Source of the DNA: G963663495 sp963663495
GTDB lineage: Bacteria; Bacteroidota; Rhodothermia; Rhodothermales; Bin80
Direction of reading: 5' to 3'
Length of the DNA: 64,000 bases
Assembly: GCA_963663495.1 (NCBI GenBank)
Contig: OY760427.1
Location: 930,001 to 994,000 of the forward strand
Positions 1-8,271 of the stretch are shown here, piece by piece (within the stretch, counting starts at the first letter, position 1; each line of letters begins with the position of its first letter). The position numbers were made by a program, and so were the translations under genes. The notes beneath the pieces were generated by a model. It had not been told where the DNA came from. It searched no databases and worked only from the letters and a program-made list of their open reading frames with translations.

Positions 1-441
1 CGCGCCGATATTCAGTTCGTTCAGGACCTCACCCCGGAAATACTTGACCAACCGGTTCACATCTTCGCAATGGACCCCGTACGCCACGGCGCATTCTGGG
101 GACGGAAGTTTGCCAGCTGGTCTAACCCAATCGATCCGGAAGAAGAGATCGTGTATTTCAGTGCGGTTGGCGGGGAAGTGGTGATTCGAGTTCTCGGGGA
201 GGATGGCAGCGAACTTAACGTGCTGTATGACGAAGCTGACCGTGGTCTCAATTATGTGATGTATGACGTATCAATGAATGACGAGGCTGCCGCTGTTCGG
301 AATGAGGAGGATGAAGGAGCGGGCATTGAGGCCGGCGATAACGGGATATACTACTTACCGGTTGGGGCGTACCAGATAGAAATAGTGCTCAACGCTGAGT
401 CTGCTACTACGGGCCTTGAGGTAGAGGCCGGCCGCGAGTAG
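1..441 (+). CDS. C-terminal end of a sortilin/VPS10-like secreted repeat protein (partial)
   Basis: The reading frame is open from base 1 to the stop at 441, so only the last ~146 residues are in the window. The order of elements is a 'LDQPVHIF' strand, an 'FWGRKFASWSNP' segment with an Asn-Pro turn, then a beta domain with 'LNYVMYD' and 'YYLPVGAYQIEI'. This order is typical of the C-terminus of the large BNR/VPS10 (sortilin-like) repeat proteins common in Bacteroidota-Rhodothermota, where a beta-propeller is followed by a small Ig/FlgD-like domain. The propeller itself is outside the window, so the family call is inference from the tail alone. The tail is strongly acidic. The next gene is convergent, with a 40-bp gap. 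Confidence 0.5.
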   Translation, partial: RADIQFVQDLTPEILDQPVHIFAMDPVRHGAFWGRKFASWSNPIDPEEEIVYFSAVGGEVVIRVLGEDGSELNVLYDEADRGLNYVMYDVSMNDEAAAVRNEEDEGAGIEAGDNGIYYLPVGAYQIEIVLNAESATTGLEVEAGRE

Positions 442-481
442 GTTTGTACTCGTCCAGGACATAAGCAGCATATAGCGCAGT

Positions 482-1696
482 CTAATCCGGCGCAGCAAGC
501 TCGGCGAGCACAGAATCTCGGACAACCTCAAATGCAGCACGGTACCTGGCGGCAATGGGAACTGCCTGGGGCATTGTCAAGCGCAAAGGATCCACCTGTG
601 TGCCATTCTTCCAAAACCGGTAACAGACATGGGGCCCGGTTGCGAGTCCCGTGCTGCCAACGTAGCCGATCACTTGGCCTTGTCGCACACGCGTTCCCTT
701 GCGGATGCCCTTCGCGATACGGGACATGTGGAGGTAACCGGTTGCATACGGTCCAGTGTGACGAATCTTGACGTAGTTGCCATTACCCCTTGTGTAACCG
801 GAATTCTCGACCGTTCCAGCACTTGTAGCGACAATAGGAGTACCTTTGGGCGCCGCATAGTCGGTGCCCAAATGGGCACGATAGCTTTTCAGAACAGGAT
901 GGAAGCGGCGCCGCGAATACCCCGAACTGATGCGGATGTACTCAAGCGGCGCCTTAAGAAAGGCCCGCCTCAGTGTGCGACCGTTCTCATCATAGTAGCC
1001 ACCGTCACCGTTCGGGTCAAAGTGCACGGCATAGTAGGTATTCTCGGCATCTATAAAATAGGATCCATGGATTGCGGTGGAGAGCACTTCACCATCAGCA
1101 ATCTGCTGCTCAACGGCAAGGCCGAATTGGTCTCCCTGTTGAATGTGGTAGAAGTCGATTTGCCAAGCAAAAATTCGTGCAAGGTCCATCGCTAGGCTGG
1201 GGTCGCTGCCGATGGCGGTAAGGGCTTCGTAAGGCGACGACTCAATTGTCGCCGCTACAACGCTGCGCGATACAGTAATCGGCATTACATTTTGAAAGAC
1301 CGATACAGAATCCCGAAGGTCTATCACCACATATCGGTCCGGGGCTGGCTTATATACAAACATGCGAGCCGAATCGGTCAAAATGTCCCGGTACACATGC
1401 ACCACTTCTCCCGCTCGCATCTTACGCAAATCGAATACTTCCTTCGATTTCTCAACGGCTGTGCCGATTTTCGCCCGTGATGCTCCTAAATCCTGAAGGA
1501 TGGAGATTAGCGTCTCAGTGCGGTTGATCTTCTTCTCTCCACGAACATACCGGTTCGTATCAATGCCGAACTTGTCCTGCGCAGTTGGGGCGATTTCTAG
1601 CGTCGTGACATGCTCCAACTCGACCGTTGGATACACCATCATAAACCCGACCAAGGACAATACCGTATAAGGGCGGAGCCGGGGTGGTACGTTCAA
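482..1696 (-). CDS. M23-family metalloendopeptidase (peptidoglycan hydrolase)
   Basis: 404 aa with a hydrophobic N-terminal segment (residues ~9-22), consistent with export or membrane anchoring. Residues ~45-230 form the helical/beta region that precedes the catalytic domain in DD-endopeptidases of the MepM type. The LytM/M23 domain covers ~250-375. The motif His275-x3-Asp279 (HLGTD) and His323 (YLHM) are present. The last motif reads 'GPHVCYRF', so the usual second His of H-x-H is Cys358. This H-x-C form is common in Bacteroidota M23 proteins, and Cys can serve as a zinc ligand, so it is not by itself a sign of inactivity. Expected role: cleavage of peptide cross-links in the periplasm. Next to, but not clearly in an operon with, the cobalamin genes. 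Confidence 0.85.
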   Translation of the reverse strand: MNVPPRLRPYTVLSLVGFMMVYPTVELEHVTTLEIAPTAQDKFGIDTNRYVRGEKKINRTETLISILQDLGASRAKIGTAVEKSKEVFDLRKMRAGEVVHVYRDILTDSARMFVYKPAPDRYVVIDLRDSVSVFQNVMPITVSRSVVAATIESSPYEALTAIGSDPSLAMDLARIFAWQIDFYHIQQGDQFGLAVEQQIADGEVLSTAIHGSYFIDAENTYYAVHFDPNGDGGYYDENGRTLRRAFLKAPLEYIRISSGYSRRRFHPVLKSYRAHLGTDYAAPKGTPIVATSAGTVENSGYTRGNGNYVKIRHTGPYATGYLHMSRIAKGIRKGTRVRQGQVIGYVGSTGLATGPHVCYRFWKNGTQVDPLRLTMPQAVPIAARYRAAFEVVRDSVLAELAAPD

Positions 1697-1723
1697 GTCT
1701 TCAGCCTAAATTCTTATGGGCGA

Positions 1724-2281
1724 TTATTGAATTTTCCACAACACATCACATGACCCGCCCTCATGGTTGGCCCAGCGGGCCATAACGAACAGCAAGTCTG
1801 AAAGGCGATTGAGATACCCCAAGGTATGATAATTGAAATTAAGGGATGCATGCGCGGCCACCACCGTTCGTTCCGCCCTCCTGCAGATCGTCCGCGCGAG
1901 ATGAAGATGGGAAGCTAGCATCCCGCCCCCTGGGAGAATAAAATTGGTAAGCGGTGGAAGATCTTTCTCCAGCGCATTGATGAAGGATTCTAGTTCGGTC
2001 GCTTTTTCAGCCGCGATACGGGGTACTTGTACCCGTGCGCTGAGTGGCGTGCCTAGGTCAGCGCCTAGCGTAAACAATTCGTGCTGAATACCAGTGATGA
2101 TGTTGCGCAGATCCAGGAAAACCGCTTGGTCGGCATACGTCGCACAGATTCCTAAAACAGCGTTGAGTTCATCAACCGAACCGCATGCCTGCATGCGCGG
2201 ATTATCCTTCTGCACCCTTCCTGCGCCGAATACGGCGGTGCTTCCGTCGTCGCCGGTGCGCGTATAAATGTTAAGTGCCAT
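1724..2281 (-). CDS. pduO: PduO-type cob(I)alamin adenosyltransferase
   Basis: About 185 aa from the start 'MALNIYTRTGDDGSTAVFG'. Visible PduO/MMAB family signatures are the N-terminal ATP loop 'TRTGDDGSTAVFG', the 'SVDELNAVLG' helix, the 'FILPGGG' turn and the 'CRRAER' motif, and the length matches the family. It transfers the 5'-deoxyadenosyl group of ATP to cob(I)alamin, making adenosylcobalamin in the cytoplasm. The start was chosen because its ATG shares one base with the TAA stop of the upstream ABC ATPase (TAATG), implying translational coupling. A frame extends 17 codons further upstream but overlaps the ATPase and carries no family sequence. Confidence 0.93.
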   Translation of the reverse strand: MALNIYTRTGDDGSTAVFGAGRVQKDNPRMQACGSVDELNAVLGICATYADQAVFLDLRNIITGIQHELFTLGADLGTPLSARVQVPRIAAEKATELESFINALEKDLPPLTNFILPGGGMLASHLHLARTICRRAERTVVAAHASLNFNYHTLGYLNRLSDLLFVMARWANHEGGSCDVLWKIQ

Positions 2282-3045
2282 TACGTAATGGGCGCATGAT
2301 AATGGATCTGATCTGGCAGCGTAACGGTGCATTCCATGCGAAAAACCGACGCCATCAACTCAGGCGTTAAGAGTGTGTCCGGGGGGCCGGACGCGAAAAT
2401 ACGGCCATGTTGGACGACGTATATAATGTCACTATAGCGAGCTGCAAGCTCAATGTCGTGAAACACCACCAGGATTGTACGCCCTTGTGCAACAAGGTTA
2501 TCAACGATACTCAGTAAACGATATTGGTGGTGCACATCCAGGTGGGCCGTTGGTTCATCCAGGAGCAGGATGGTAGCCTCTTGGACAAGAGCCTGGGCCA
2601 GAAAAGCACGGCGGAGTTCGCCTCCACTCAGCGACCGCGTGCTGCGACCACCGAACCCGGACAGATCTACAGCAGTCAATGCGTGGTCAACGGTATCCTG
2701 GTCTTGGGTGGTATTCCATTCAAGAATGCGTTTGTGCGGTCCGCGCCCGAGCATGACGAGGTCGCGAACCGTGAAGTCGAACGCGATCGGCGTGGTCTGG
2801 CGAAGGAATGCCATCTGCTGCGCGAGCAGCCGCGCTTTCCATTGAGACACCTCCTTACCCATAACCCTTAATGAACCCAAGTAGGGGATAAGGCCTGCAA
2901 TAGTTCGCAATAGCGTGGTCTTGCCGCTGCCGTTAGGGCCAATAAGTCCTACCTTTGTACCTTTCTCCACCCGAATAGTCAAGCCGTGAAGGATTGGCTT
3001 TATGCCAAAGTTCACTTGCAAATCCGTAGCTTTGATCACGGCCAT
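2281..3045 (-). CDS. ABC transporter ATP-binding subunit, BtuD/FecE-like
   Basis: 254 aa, a single nucleotide-binding domain. Walker A 'GPNGSGKTT' lies at ~36-44. The Q-loop region ('LRQTT'), the signature 'LSGGELRRA', Walker B 'ILLLDEPTAHLD' and the H-switch 'VVFHD' follow in the usual order. It belongs to the Fe-siderophore/haem/vitamin B12 importer ATPase family. Its direct coupling to the cobalamin adenosyltransferase suggests it energises vitamin B12 uptake (BtuD role), but no permease or binding-protein gene is in the window, so substrate is inference. Upstream lies a divergent lipoprotein gene 20 bp away. Confidence 0.9.
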   Translation of the reverse strand: MAVIKATDLQVNFGIKPILHGLTIRVEKGTKVGLIGPNGSGKTTLLRTIAGLIPYLGSLRVMGKEVSQWKARLLAQQMAFLRQTTPIAFDFTVRDLVMLGRGPHKRILEWNTTQDQDTVDHALTAVDLSGFGGRSTRSLSGGELRRAFLAQALVQEATILLLDEPTAHLDVHHQYRLLSIVDNLVAQGRTILVVFHDIELAARYSDIIYVVQHGRIFASGPPDTLLTPELMASVFRMECTVTLPDQIHYHAPIT

Positions 3046-3064
3046 GTTTCTTTCCTTTCAGCGC

Positions 3065-3532
3065 ATGAAGTACGCTTCGCTGGTCGCTTTATACTTGTGT
3101 TGCGCGTGCGACTCAGCGGAGATGCAGAATGTTTTTGAGGCAGCTGCGTTTGCGACCCCCGACGGGATCACCCGGACGGATGAGAACGGTGAGGTGGTGT
3201 CCACGGACGCGGATGATTGGCGAGTCTCGCCCGCGTACATGGGCCGCGTCCATATTGATCCTGCATTTCCGAACCCGGCAGGCCAGGGAGATAACATTAC
3301 GGTACCCGTGCAAGTACGGCAGTTTGGCGCTGTTCGCGGTACGTTGGCGCTCGTGAGTTACGACTCGTATCGTATCGCTCGGCGCTTGGATGAGATACGC
3401 AATGCGCGTGATCCCGGGGCGTATGTATTGAGTTTCCCGGCGCGGCTATTGCAAGTTGAAGGGCTGTTACGCCTGTACATTGTAGACAACGGCGGTGGAT
3501 TGGTCTCGTATGGAGATGTACTCATTGAATAG
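3065..3532 (+). CDS. Small secreted lipoprotein, function unknown
   Basis: About 155 aa from 'MKYASLVALYLCCACDSA'. A short hydrophobic segment followed by Cys residues looks like a lipoprotein signal peptide. An upstream in-frame ATG at 3002 lies inside the divergent ATPase gene and was rejected. The body contains 'HIDPAFPNPAGQGDNITVPV', a Pro-Asn-Pro beta-strand entry pattern common in secreted Rhodothermota/Balneolota proteins, and ends in beta-rich sequence ('LYIVDNGGGLVSYGDVLIE'). No enzymatic motif was seen. It overlaps the following PAP2 gene by about 20 bases, so the two are probably co-transcribed. Confidence 0.65.
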   Translation: MKYASLVALYLCCACDSAEMQNVFEAAAFATPDGITRTDENGEVVSTDADDWRVSPAYMGRVHIDPAFPNPAGQGDNITVPVQVRQFGAVRGTLALVSYDSYRIARRLDEIRNARDPGAYVLSFPARLLQVEGLLRLYIVDNGGGLVSYGDVLIE

Positions 3533-4304
3533 ACGACGGGCATTTGCTGTAGTGGTTGCCGCGGTTTCGGCGCTTAATTGCATGGGTCAAAGCCCGGATC
3601 CCGGTAGGTTTGTTGTATGGGCAGGCCATGATGTTGCCGCTGCGGTGCGCGGCATGGCAACCCGGAATGCGCTATTTGCTGCGGCCGGCATGGGATGTGT
3701 TGTAATCGTATTACATCCTAGGGATGCATACTTCACCCGGCGCATTAATGAGTTCACGGCAGGCGCTCCCAAACTATCGCGCAAGGTTGTAGATGAAGTT
3801 GGTAATGTTAAACTTGTACGTCCATTGGCACTAGCGTTCTTCCTAGGTACACTGGTATCAGGAGACAGATATCTGCAGGATGCTGCCTTCACATCCGTGG
3901 AGGCGGTTGTTATCGCTAACCTTATCACGGGAGCGCTAAAAGGGGTTGCCGGGCGCGCCCGGCCTTGGCAAGGGAAAGGGGCCTCTTCGTTTAACATTTT
4001 CTCGGGAGATACGTCGTTCCCTTCAGGACATGCCACAACGGTGTTTGCTCTAACGACTCCATGGTTGATCTACTACCGCAGCGTGCCATCTGTACTGCTG
4101 TTCACGCTCGGAGTTGGTACATCCATTGTACGTATGTCGCACAATGTGCACTGGCTTTCTGATGTGATAGTGGGTAGTGCAATTGGTATGGGGACGGGGT
4201 ATTTGCTATCCCGAAGGCACCGGAGCGGGATCAGTATGGCGCCGCTGCTGACTATGGGAGAGGGTGCTGGAATGCGGATTACGTGGACTTGGGGGAGGCA
4301 CTAG
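3510..4304 (+). CDS. PAP2-family phosphatase
   Basis: About 264 aa from the ATG at 3510 (3516 is an equally possible start). The three PAP2 signatures are in order: K-x6-RP ('KGVAGRARPW'), PSGH ('FPSGHATT') and R-x5-H-x3-D ('RMSHNVHWLSD'). Several hydrophobic segments surround them, consistent with a membrane enzyme acting on lipid phosphates such as undecaprenyl pyrophosphate or phosphatidic acid. An N-terminal hydrophobic stretch may be a signal peptide. The gene overlaps the lipoprotein upstream and its last ~25 bases overlap the convergent Sua5 gene. Confidence 0.9.
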   Translation: MEMYSLNRRRAFAVVVAAVSALNCMGQSPDPGRFVVWAGHDVAAAVRGMATRNALFAAAGMGCVVIVLHPRDAYFTRRINEFTAGAPKLSRKVVDEVGNVKLVRPLALAFFLGTLVSGDRYLQDAAFTSVEAVVIANLITGALKGVAGRARPWQGKGASSFNIFSGDTSFPSGHATTVFALTTPWLIYYRSVPSVLLFTLGVGTSIVRMSHNVHWLSDVIVGSAIGMGTGYLLSRRHRSGISMAPLLTMGEGAGMRITWTWGRH

Positions 4305-5244
4305 ATGCACGGACAATGCGATCCATTATTGCTCGTCCAATGCCGTGGGCGTTGACTGTTTGGCAGTAGATGTGGGTAACGCCAAGGCGTTCACACTGGC
4401 GAAAAAAATTGTACAATGAGCGCCCATAGTCTTCCTCGCCATGGCAATGACGTACCAATGCAAACTGGTCGGCTTTTTCCAGCTGGTCCATGCCGATGAA
4501 GGCGGCTTGGGCATGTGGCAAGATCTTGGCAGGAGTATCAACCATGATTACCCGCGCATTGGGCGCATAGTGGCGGTAACGCATCCCGGGACTTGGAGCT
4601 GTGAGCTGTTGCTGCGCAGGTTGCAGCTGGACACCATCAAGGTCCTCTAGAGCTATAGTACCTGGCCGCAGCAGCCTCGGTATAGGACCGGTACAATCCA
4701 CAACGGTTGACTCAAGCCCGGAAGCAACGGGACTCCCCTGCAGGATGCAAGCGATAGCCCCATCCAAGTCTTCCAATACCGCTTGCCAAGTCGTCGCGCT
4801 TGGCCTTCCGGAGATGTTGGCACTCGGAGCTGCGACAGGCGTACCGCAGGCCGCTAGGAACGCTTGGGCTGTTGGCTCCGCTGGCATTCGTATCGCTACC
4901 GTGCCTAGCCCCCCGGTCGTGATGCTTGGCAATGCAGGGTGCTTCGGCAAGACGATCGTGAGCGCTCCCGGGAAGAACCTATCCATGAGTTCCGCGGCAA
5001 CGGGGGGGATGTGTTGTGCCAGACTCGTGATCTGGTCTCTGGTCGCGGTATGAACGATTAGAGGATTGTCTGGAGGTCGCCGTTTGACCTCGTAAATGCG
5101 GCGAACTGCACCGGCATCAAACGCTGCCGCACCAATGCCGAAGACCGTTTCTGTAGGGAATGCCACCAACTGTCCATTACGCAAGAACGATGCTGCCACT
5201 TTCGGATCCCAAGTCTGGAATGTATCATAGCGCGGGGCGCCCAT
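4279..5244 (-). CDS. tsaC: L-threonylcarbamoyladenylate synthase (Sua5/YrdC family)
   Basis: About 321 aa from the ATG at 5244. The catalytic YrdC domain is clear: 'PTETVFGIG', 'KRRPPDNPLIVH', 'FFPGALTIVL', 'VAIRMPAEP' and 'APSANISGRPSATT'. It is followed by a linker containing 'SPGMRYRHYAP', which is the Sua5-type motif that closes over the active site, and a C-terminal Sua5 domain. The enzyme makes threonylcarbamoyl-AMP from Thr, bicarbonate and ATP for the t6A37 modification of ANN-decoding tRNAs. The frame stays open to 5433, but that upstream 63-residue extension resembles no family member, so the internal start was preferred. Confidence 0.92.
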   Translation of the reverse strand: MGAPRYDTFQTWDPKVAASFLRNGQLVAFPTETVFGIGAAAFDAGAVRRIYEVKRRPPDNPLIVHTATRDQITSLAQHIPPVAAELMDRFFPGALTIVLPKHPALPSITTGGLGTVAIRMPAEPTAQAFLAACGTPVAAPSANISGRPSATTWQAVLEDLDGAIACILQGSPVASGLESTVVDCTGPIPRLLRPGTIALEDLDGVQLQPAQQQLTAPSPGMRYRHYAPNARVIMVDTPAKILPHAQAAFIGMDQLEKADQFALVRHCHGEEDYGRSLYNFFRQCERLGVTHIYCQTVNAHGIGRAIMDRIVRASSASPKST

Positions 5245-5434
5245 ACCACATGCAACGTAGCCTAGGCTTGAACGTTGCTCTGGGTAGTCAGGTCCATTTG
5301 GTTCCGGGAGGTCTTCCGTGACTATGGTACTAGTTGTCGATTCATGGTTCAGCGCCCGGCAGTAGACTGATTGTCGACATTCAGTCATTATTGGTGTGCC
5401 AGGCATGTTCAACAGCTTGGAGGTGAGAGTCATC

Positions 5435-6060
5435 TATCCAGCTAAATGACAGCGAAGGATTAGCGAAGCGCAGGGGCGCTGTCGTGAGGCGGGGTCTGAA
5501 GGAAGTGTGCAGCAAACCTGCGACCCGATGAACAAGAACTCAAATACGTTGCCTACCCGATCGGATGAGCAAGCCGGTTATCGCGAAGTCCGGGTCATCA
5601 ACAAGTCGGGGTGGTAGATTTGTCGGGTGTGCGGGGAAGGTGGTTGCACGTACCCTGGGAGGTCTGTGCTGTGTCCGGCGTGGCTGGACTGAGGGTGTCA
5701 AGATGCATCCGATCGCAGCGCAGAAGTCAGCAGAGGGTATAGTAGTCGACAACGTTGATGAAGGCCCGAACGATTGACAGGGGCAGTAGGGTAGAGCACT
5801 CATGGGCACACAGCGGCAGAACATACAGCTGGAGTTGGCCTTAACATGGAATGGCACACCGCCCCCGGGCGCATCCAGAGTTACCCATGAGGAAGGGATT
5901 GAAGCTTACATGGCGCGATCTGAGCCCGACCCCTCGGCACGGAATTGGGATTGGTGTCTCTGGCACCGGCACCGGTTCGTTGAAGTCCATCGAACCGCTA
6001 TGTATGGACCCGTACGCACGGTGGTGTGGGAGAGGAGGGGGCGTGAGGCCCCTCCCGATC
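5435..6060 (+). mobile_element. Internally deleted group II intron remnant
   Basis: The RNA landmarks of a bacterial group II intron are recognisable in order. Domain I-like sequence ('GTGAGGCGGGGTCTGAAGG', then 'GATGAACAAGAAC') lies around 5490-5545. A stretch leading to 'AGAAGTCAGCAGAGG' and the start of an intron-encoded protein follows at 5802. Then comes an abrupt jump near 5940 to the 3' end, with a domain V-like hairpin around 5990-6030 and a terminal stem of G-rich and C-rich arms at ~6030-6060. Nearly all of the reverse transcriptase is missing, so it cannot be autonomous. The precise 5' end is not visible; 5435 is only the end of the neighbouring gene frame. Confidence 0.65.
5802..5939 (+). 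pseudogene. Group II intron reverse transcriptase, N-terminal stub
   Basis: The frame starts 'MGTQRQNIQLELAL' and continues '...EGIEAYMARSEPDPSA', the conserved opening of LtrA-like group II intron proteins. Homology ends after about 46 residues, at the point where the sequence jumps to the intron 3' domains. No palm, thumb, maturase or endonuclease domain remains. It is the open-reading-frame scar of the deleted intron around it. Confidence 0.6.
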
Positions 6061-6229
6061 AACGTTTACCATATCTCCCGGACCTGACCCAAGTTCACAT
6101 TTCGCTCTGAAAAATTACTGATTTCAGAGTCAGTATAGCCTTCTTTTCATCCAAATCGGCCAATTTATGGCTGGTTATTGGCCGTTTGCCGCCTTTTTGA
6201 CCCAATTTGCCTCCGGTTTTTGGCAAATT

Positions 6230-6656
6230 GCCGTTGTAGTGATTATTGTAGGGCGGGGGAATCCCCCGGAAAATCGCCTCGTATCCCTCCTACATCATTG
6301 TCTGGAATGGAATCTCGGTCTTCTCTTACCCTCCTTGAAGAATGCCTTCCATGCATCCGCCTGATATTTCAATGTGTATGTAACGTGTATGTAACGACAC
6401 AAAAGGAGTATTCAGATAGCCACTCGACCGTGCGGCGCAGCGCCGTGAACCGCTTCCCCAGCGAGAAGAAGCTTACCGAGGGCGGCTTCTCTCCAGCCTC
6501 TTTCGCTTTCTTGTACGCCTCGCTCTGCTCTGCGAGGATGGCATTCCACACAAACCTACACGCACCCGCTAATCCAGCAAGTTGCTTGGCGTTACTCCGA
6601 CTTCCGGGCAACAGCCTGTATGTGATATTGCGGTATGCACTAACCGTTTCGGGCAT
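6230..6656 (-). pseudogene. tnpB: TnpB (IS200/IS605 OrfB) N-terminal remnant
   Basis: The frame from ATG 6656 reads 'YRLLPGSRSNAKQLAGLAGACRFVWNAIL', the standard TnpB opening, and continues to 'YSFCVVTYTL'. A short duplication near 6390 then shifts the frame. Downstream homology resumes in another frame ('QADAWKAFFKEGK', 'RPRF', 'IPDNDVGG'), matching the TnpB at 13976. No RuvC residues are left, so it is a dead N-terminal fragment of about 140 codons. Just upstream on its own strand (6665-6675) is the motif GGGAGTTATAT, which recurs at the ends of the other TnpB remnants in this window and probably marks the element end. Confidence 0.7.
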
Positions 6657-6766
6657 GGCACTGTGGGATATAACTCCCTAATATATGGTAATTATATAGC
6701 ATGCGTACCCACGTGTTGAGTTATTTGAAATAATTGCAGTTTTTCGTGAAAAGCGGGAACCGATTA

Positions 6767-8271
6767 GGCGGCGTGCCATTCCTTGTTGGCTGAAAATCCG
6801 GTCGGTGCCGGCTGGAACGGCTACAATGTACAGATTCTGCGCTCATCCTGACACCCCTGATTGTAGTTCTGATCAAAGAATTATGAACTTTCGCAGCGGT
6901 TATCAAGCCCGCAAGTATCTGCCGCGTGATTTACGGTGTCGTTGCCGTGTTGCAGGCAGATTCAGGCACGTTTCTCCTTACTGAACAGCCTATATGAGCC
7001 CTTTTTGCACGCGCTGACACCGCGGTAGCGGCTTCAAGCGTACCATCTGCAGGTATGCTAACCTTCCACGCGGGTGTAACGACCTAAACGCGCCAATCCT
7101 ATCATCCAATACCGCACGCATCGTACCACGATCAAACTCCTGTTCCGGCAGTAGGCAGTCTTATTGGCAGGACTGATCACTGTACGCGTGATTTACGGCC
7201 TCGTTGGCGCGTTTTCGGCGGTCGTGGGTGCTATTCAGTCCGGTGAACGCCTGAGAACAGCCCTTTTGGGCGCTCCGATACGGCTTTGGCTGGGGCATGC
7301 GTGTCCTCCGCTCATGGCGAGTGACGCGGTACATCGTCTACAGAGGCCTTACACCGCGCCTCTATAGCGCTATTACCCCCTAATTGGCGGCCGAACCTGT
7401 CACATAGCACGATCCAGCACCCATTATCGCACGCACCGTGGCATTGCACGACCGTATCCATCTTTCAGCATATACTATCGCTGCGTTGCTGTACGCGTTT
7501 CTACAGTAGAGCTGCTTACAGCTTCGGTGGTTTGTCCAGGATAATATTGTCCTGCTTAACGACTCCACCTCACTAATTGACCTGCACGCATGATTTACGG
7601 CCTCGTTGGCGTGTTGCAGGCAGATTCAGGCACGTTTTTCCTTACTGAACAGCCTATATGAGCCCTTTTGCACGCATGCACACCGTGGTAGCGGCTTCAA
7701 ACGTGCCATCTGCAGGCATAGTAGACAGCCACGCGTGTATGTAGCAACGTAAACCCGTCAATCCTACCAACCACGCTACGATGCACCCTCCAATTCCGCA
7801 CGCATCGTACCACGACCGAACTCATGTTCCGGCAAGCACTTATGGATCGTACGCGCTGCAATAATGCTGATGATAATTACGACACCTTCTTAGCACAGGG
7901 TAGTCTTTTCACATTCGCCTTGGCTCCCTTGATGACTACCCCTCCACGCACAGCCGTAGGCTCCTTATTGGCCGGATAGATCACCGTACGCGTGATTTAC
8001 CGCCTCGTTGGCGTGTTTTCGGCACATTTGGACCGCTTACCGTCTGATGAGAACCCTTCTGGGCCCTCCGATACGGCTTTGGCGGGGACATGCGTGCCCT
8101 CCAGATACATCTCCGCCTGCTCCGCTTATCGCGAAGTGACACGTTACATCGTCTACGGAGGCCTTACACTACGCCTCTATAGCGCTGTTACCCCCCTAAG
8201 TGGCAGCCGAACCCGTCACACAGCACGATCCTGCCCCCATTATCGCACGCATCGTGGTACGGTACACGCTT
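6767..8271. repeat. Non-coding arm of ISMut with degenerate tandem units and iteron-like motifs
   Basis: This 1.5-kb stretch has no plausible gene. It is made of two diverged tandem units of roughly 0.65-0.7 kb (about 6905-7560 and 7575-8290). Shared landmarks include 'GAACAGCCTATATGAGCCC', 'CCTCTATAGCGCT' and a relic of the transposase 3' end ('CTACAGTAGA') near 7500. A ~30-bp motif containing GTGATTTACGGC or a close variant followed by TCGTTG occurs at ~6921, 7181, 7583 and 7984. The same arm, nearly identical, is at 30403-31907 and, inverted, at 40208-41710. It may be a transposase-binding array; that is inference. Confidence 0.8.

Noticed and set aside
4601..5053. 150-codon frame antisense to Sua5
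   Set aside because: Fully inside and antisense to a well-supported gene, with no family features.
6900..8100. Repeated motifs in the ISMut arm as a CRISPR array
   Set aside because: Only four motif copies, irregular spacing of 260-400 bp, and no cas genes; no CRISPR array was seen anywhere in the window.
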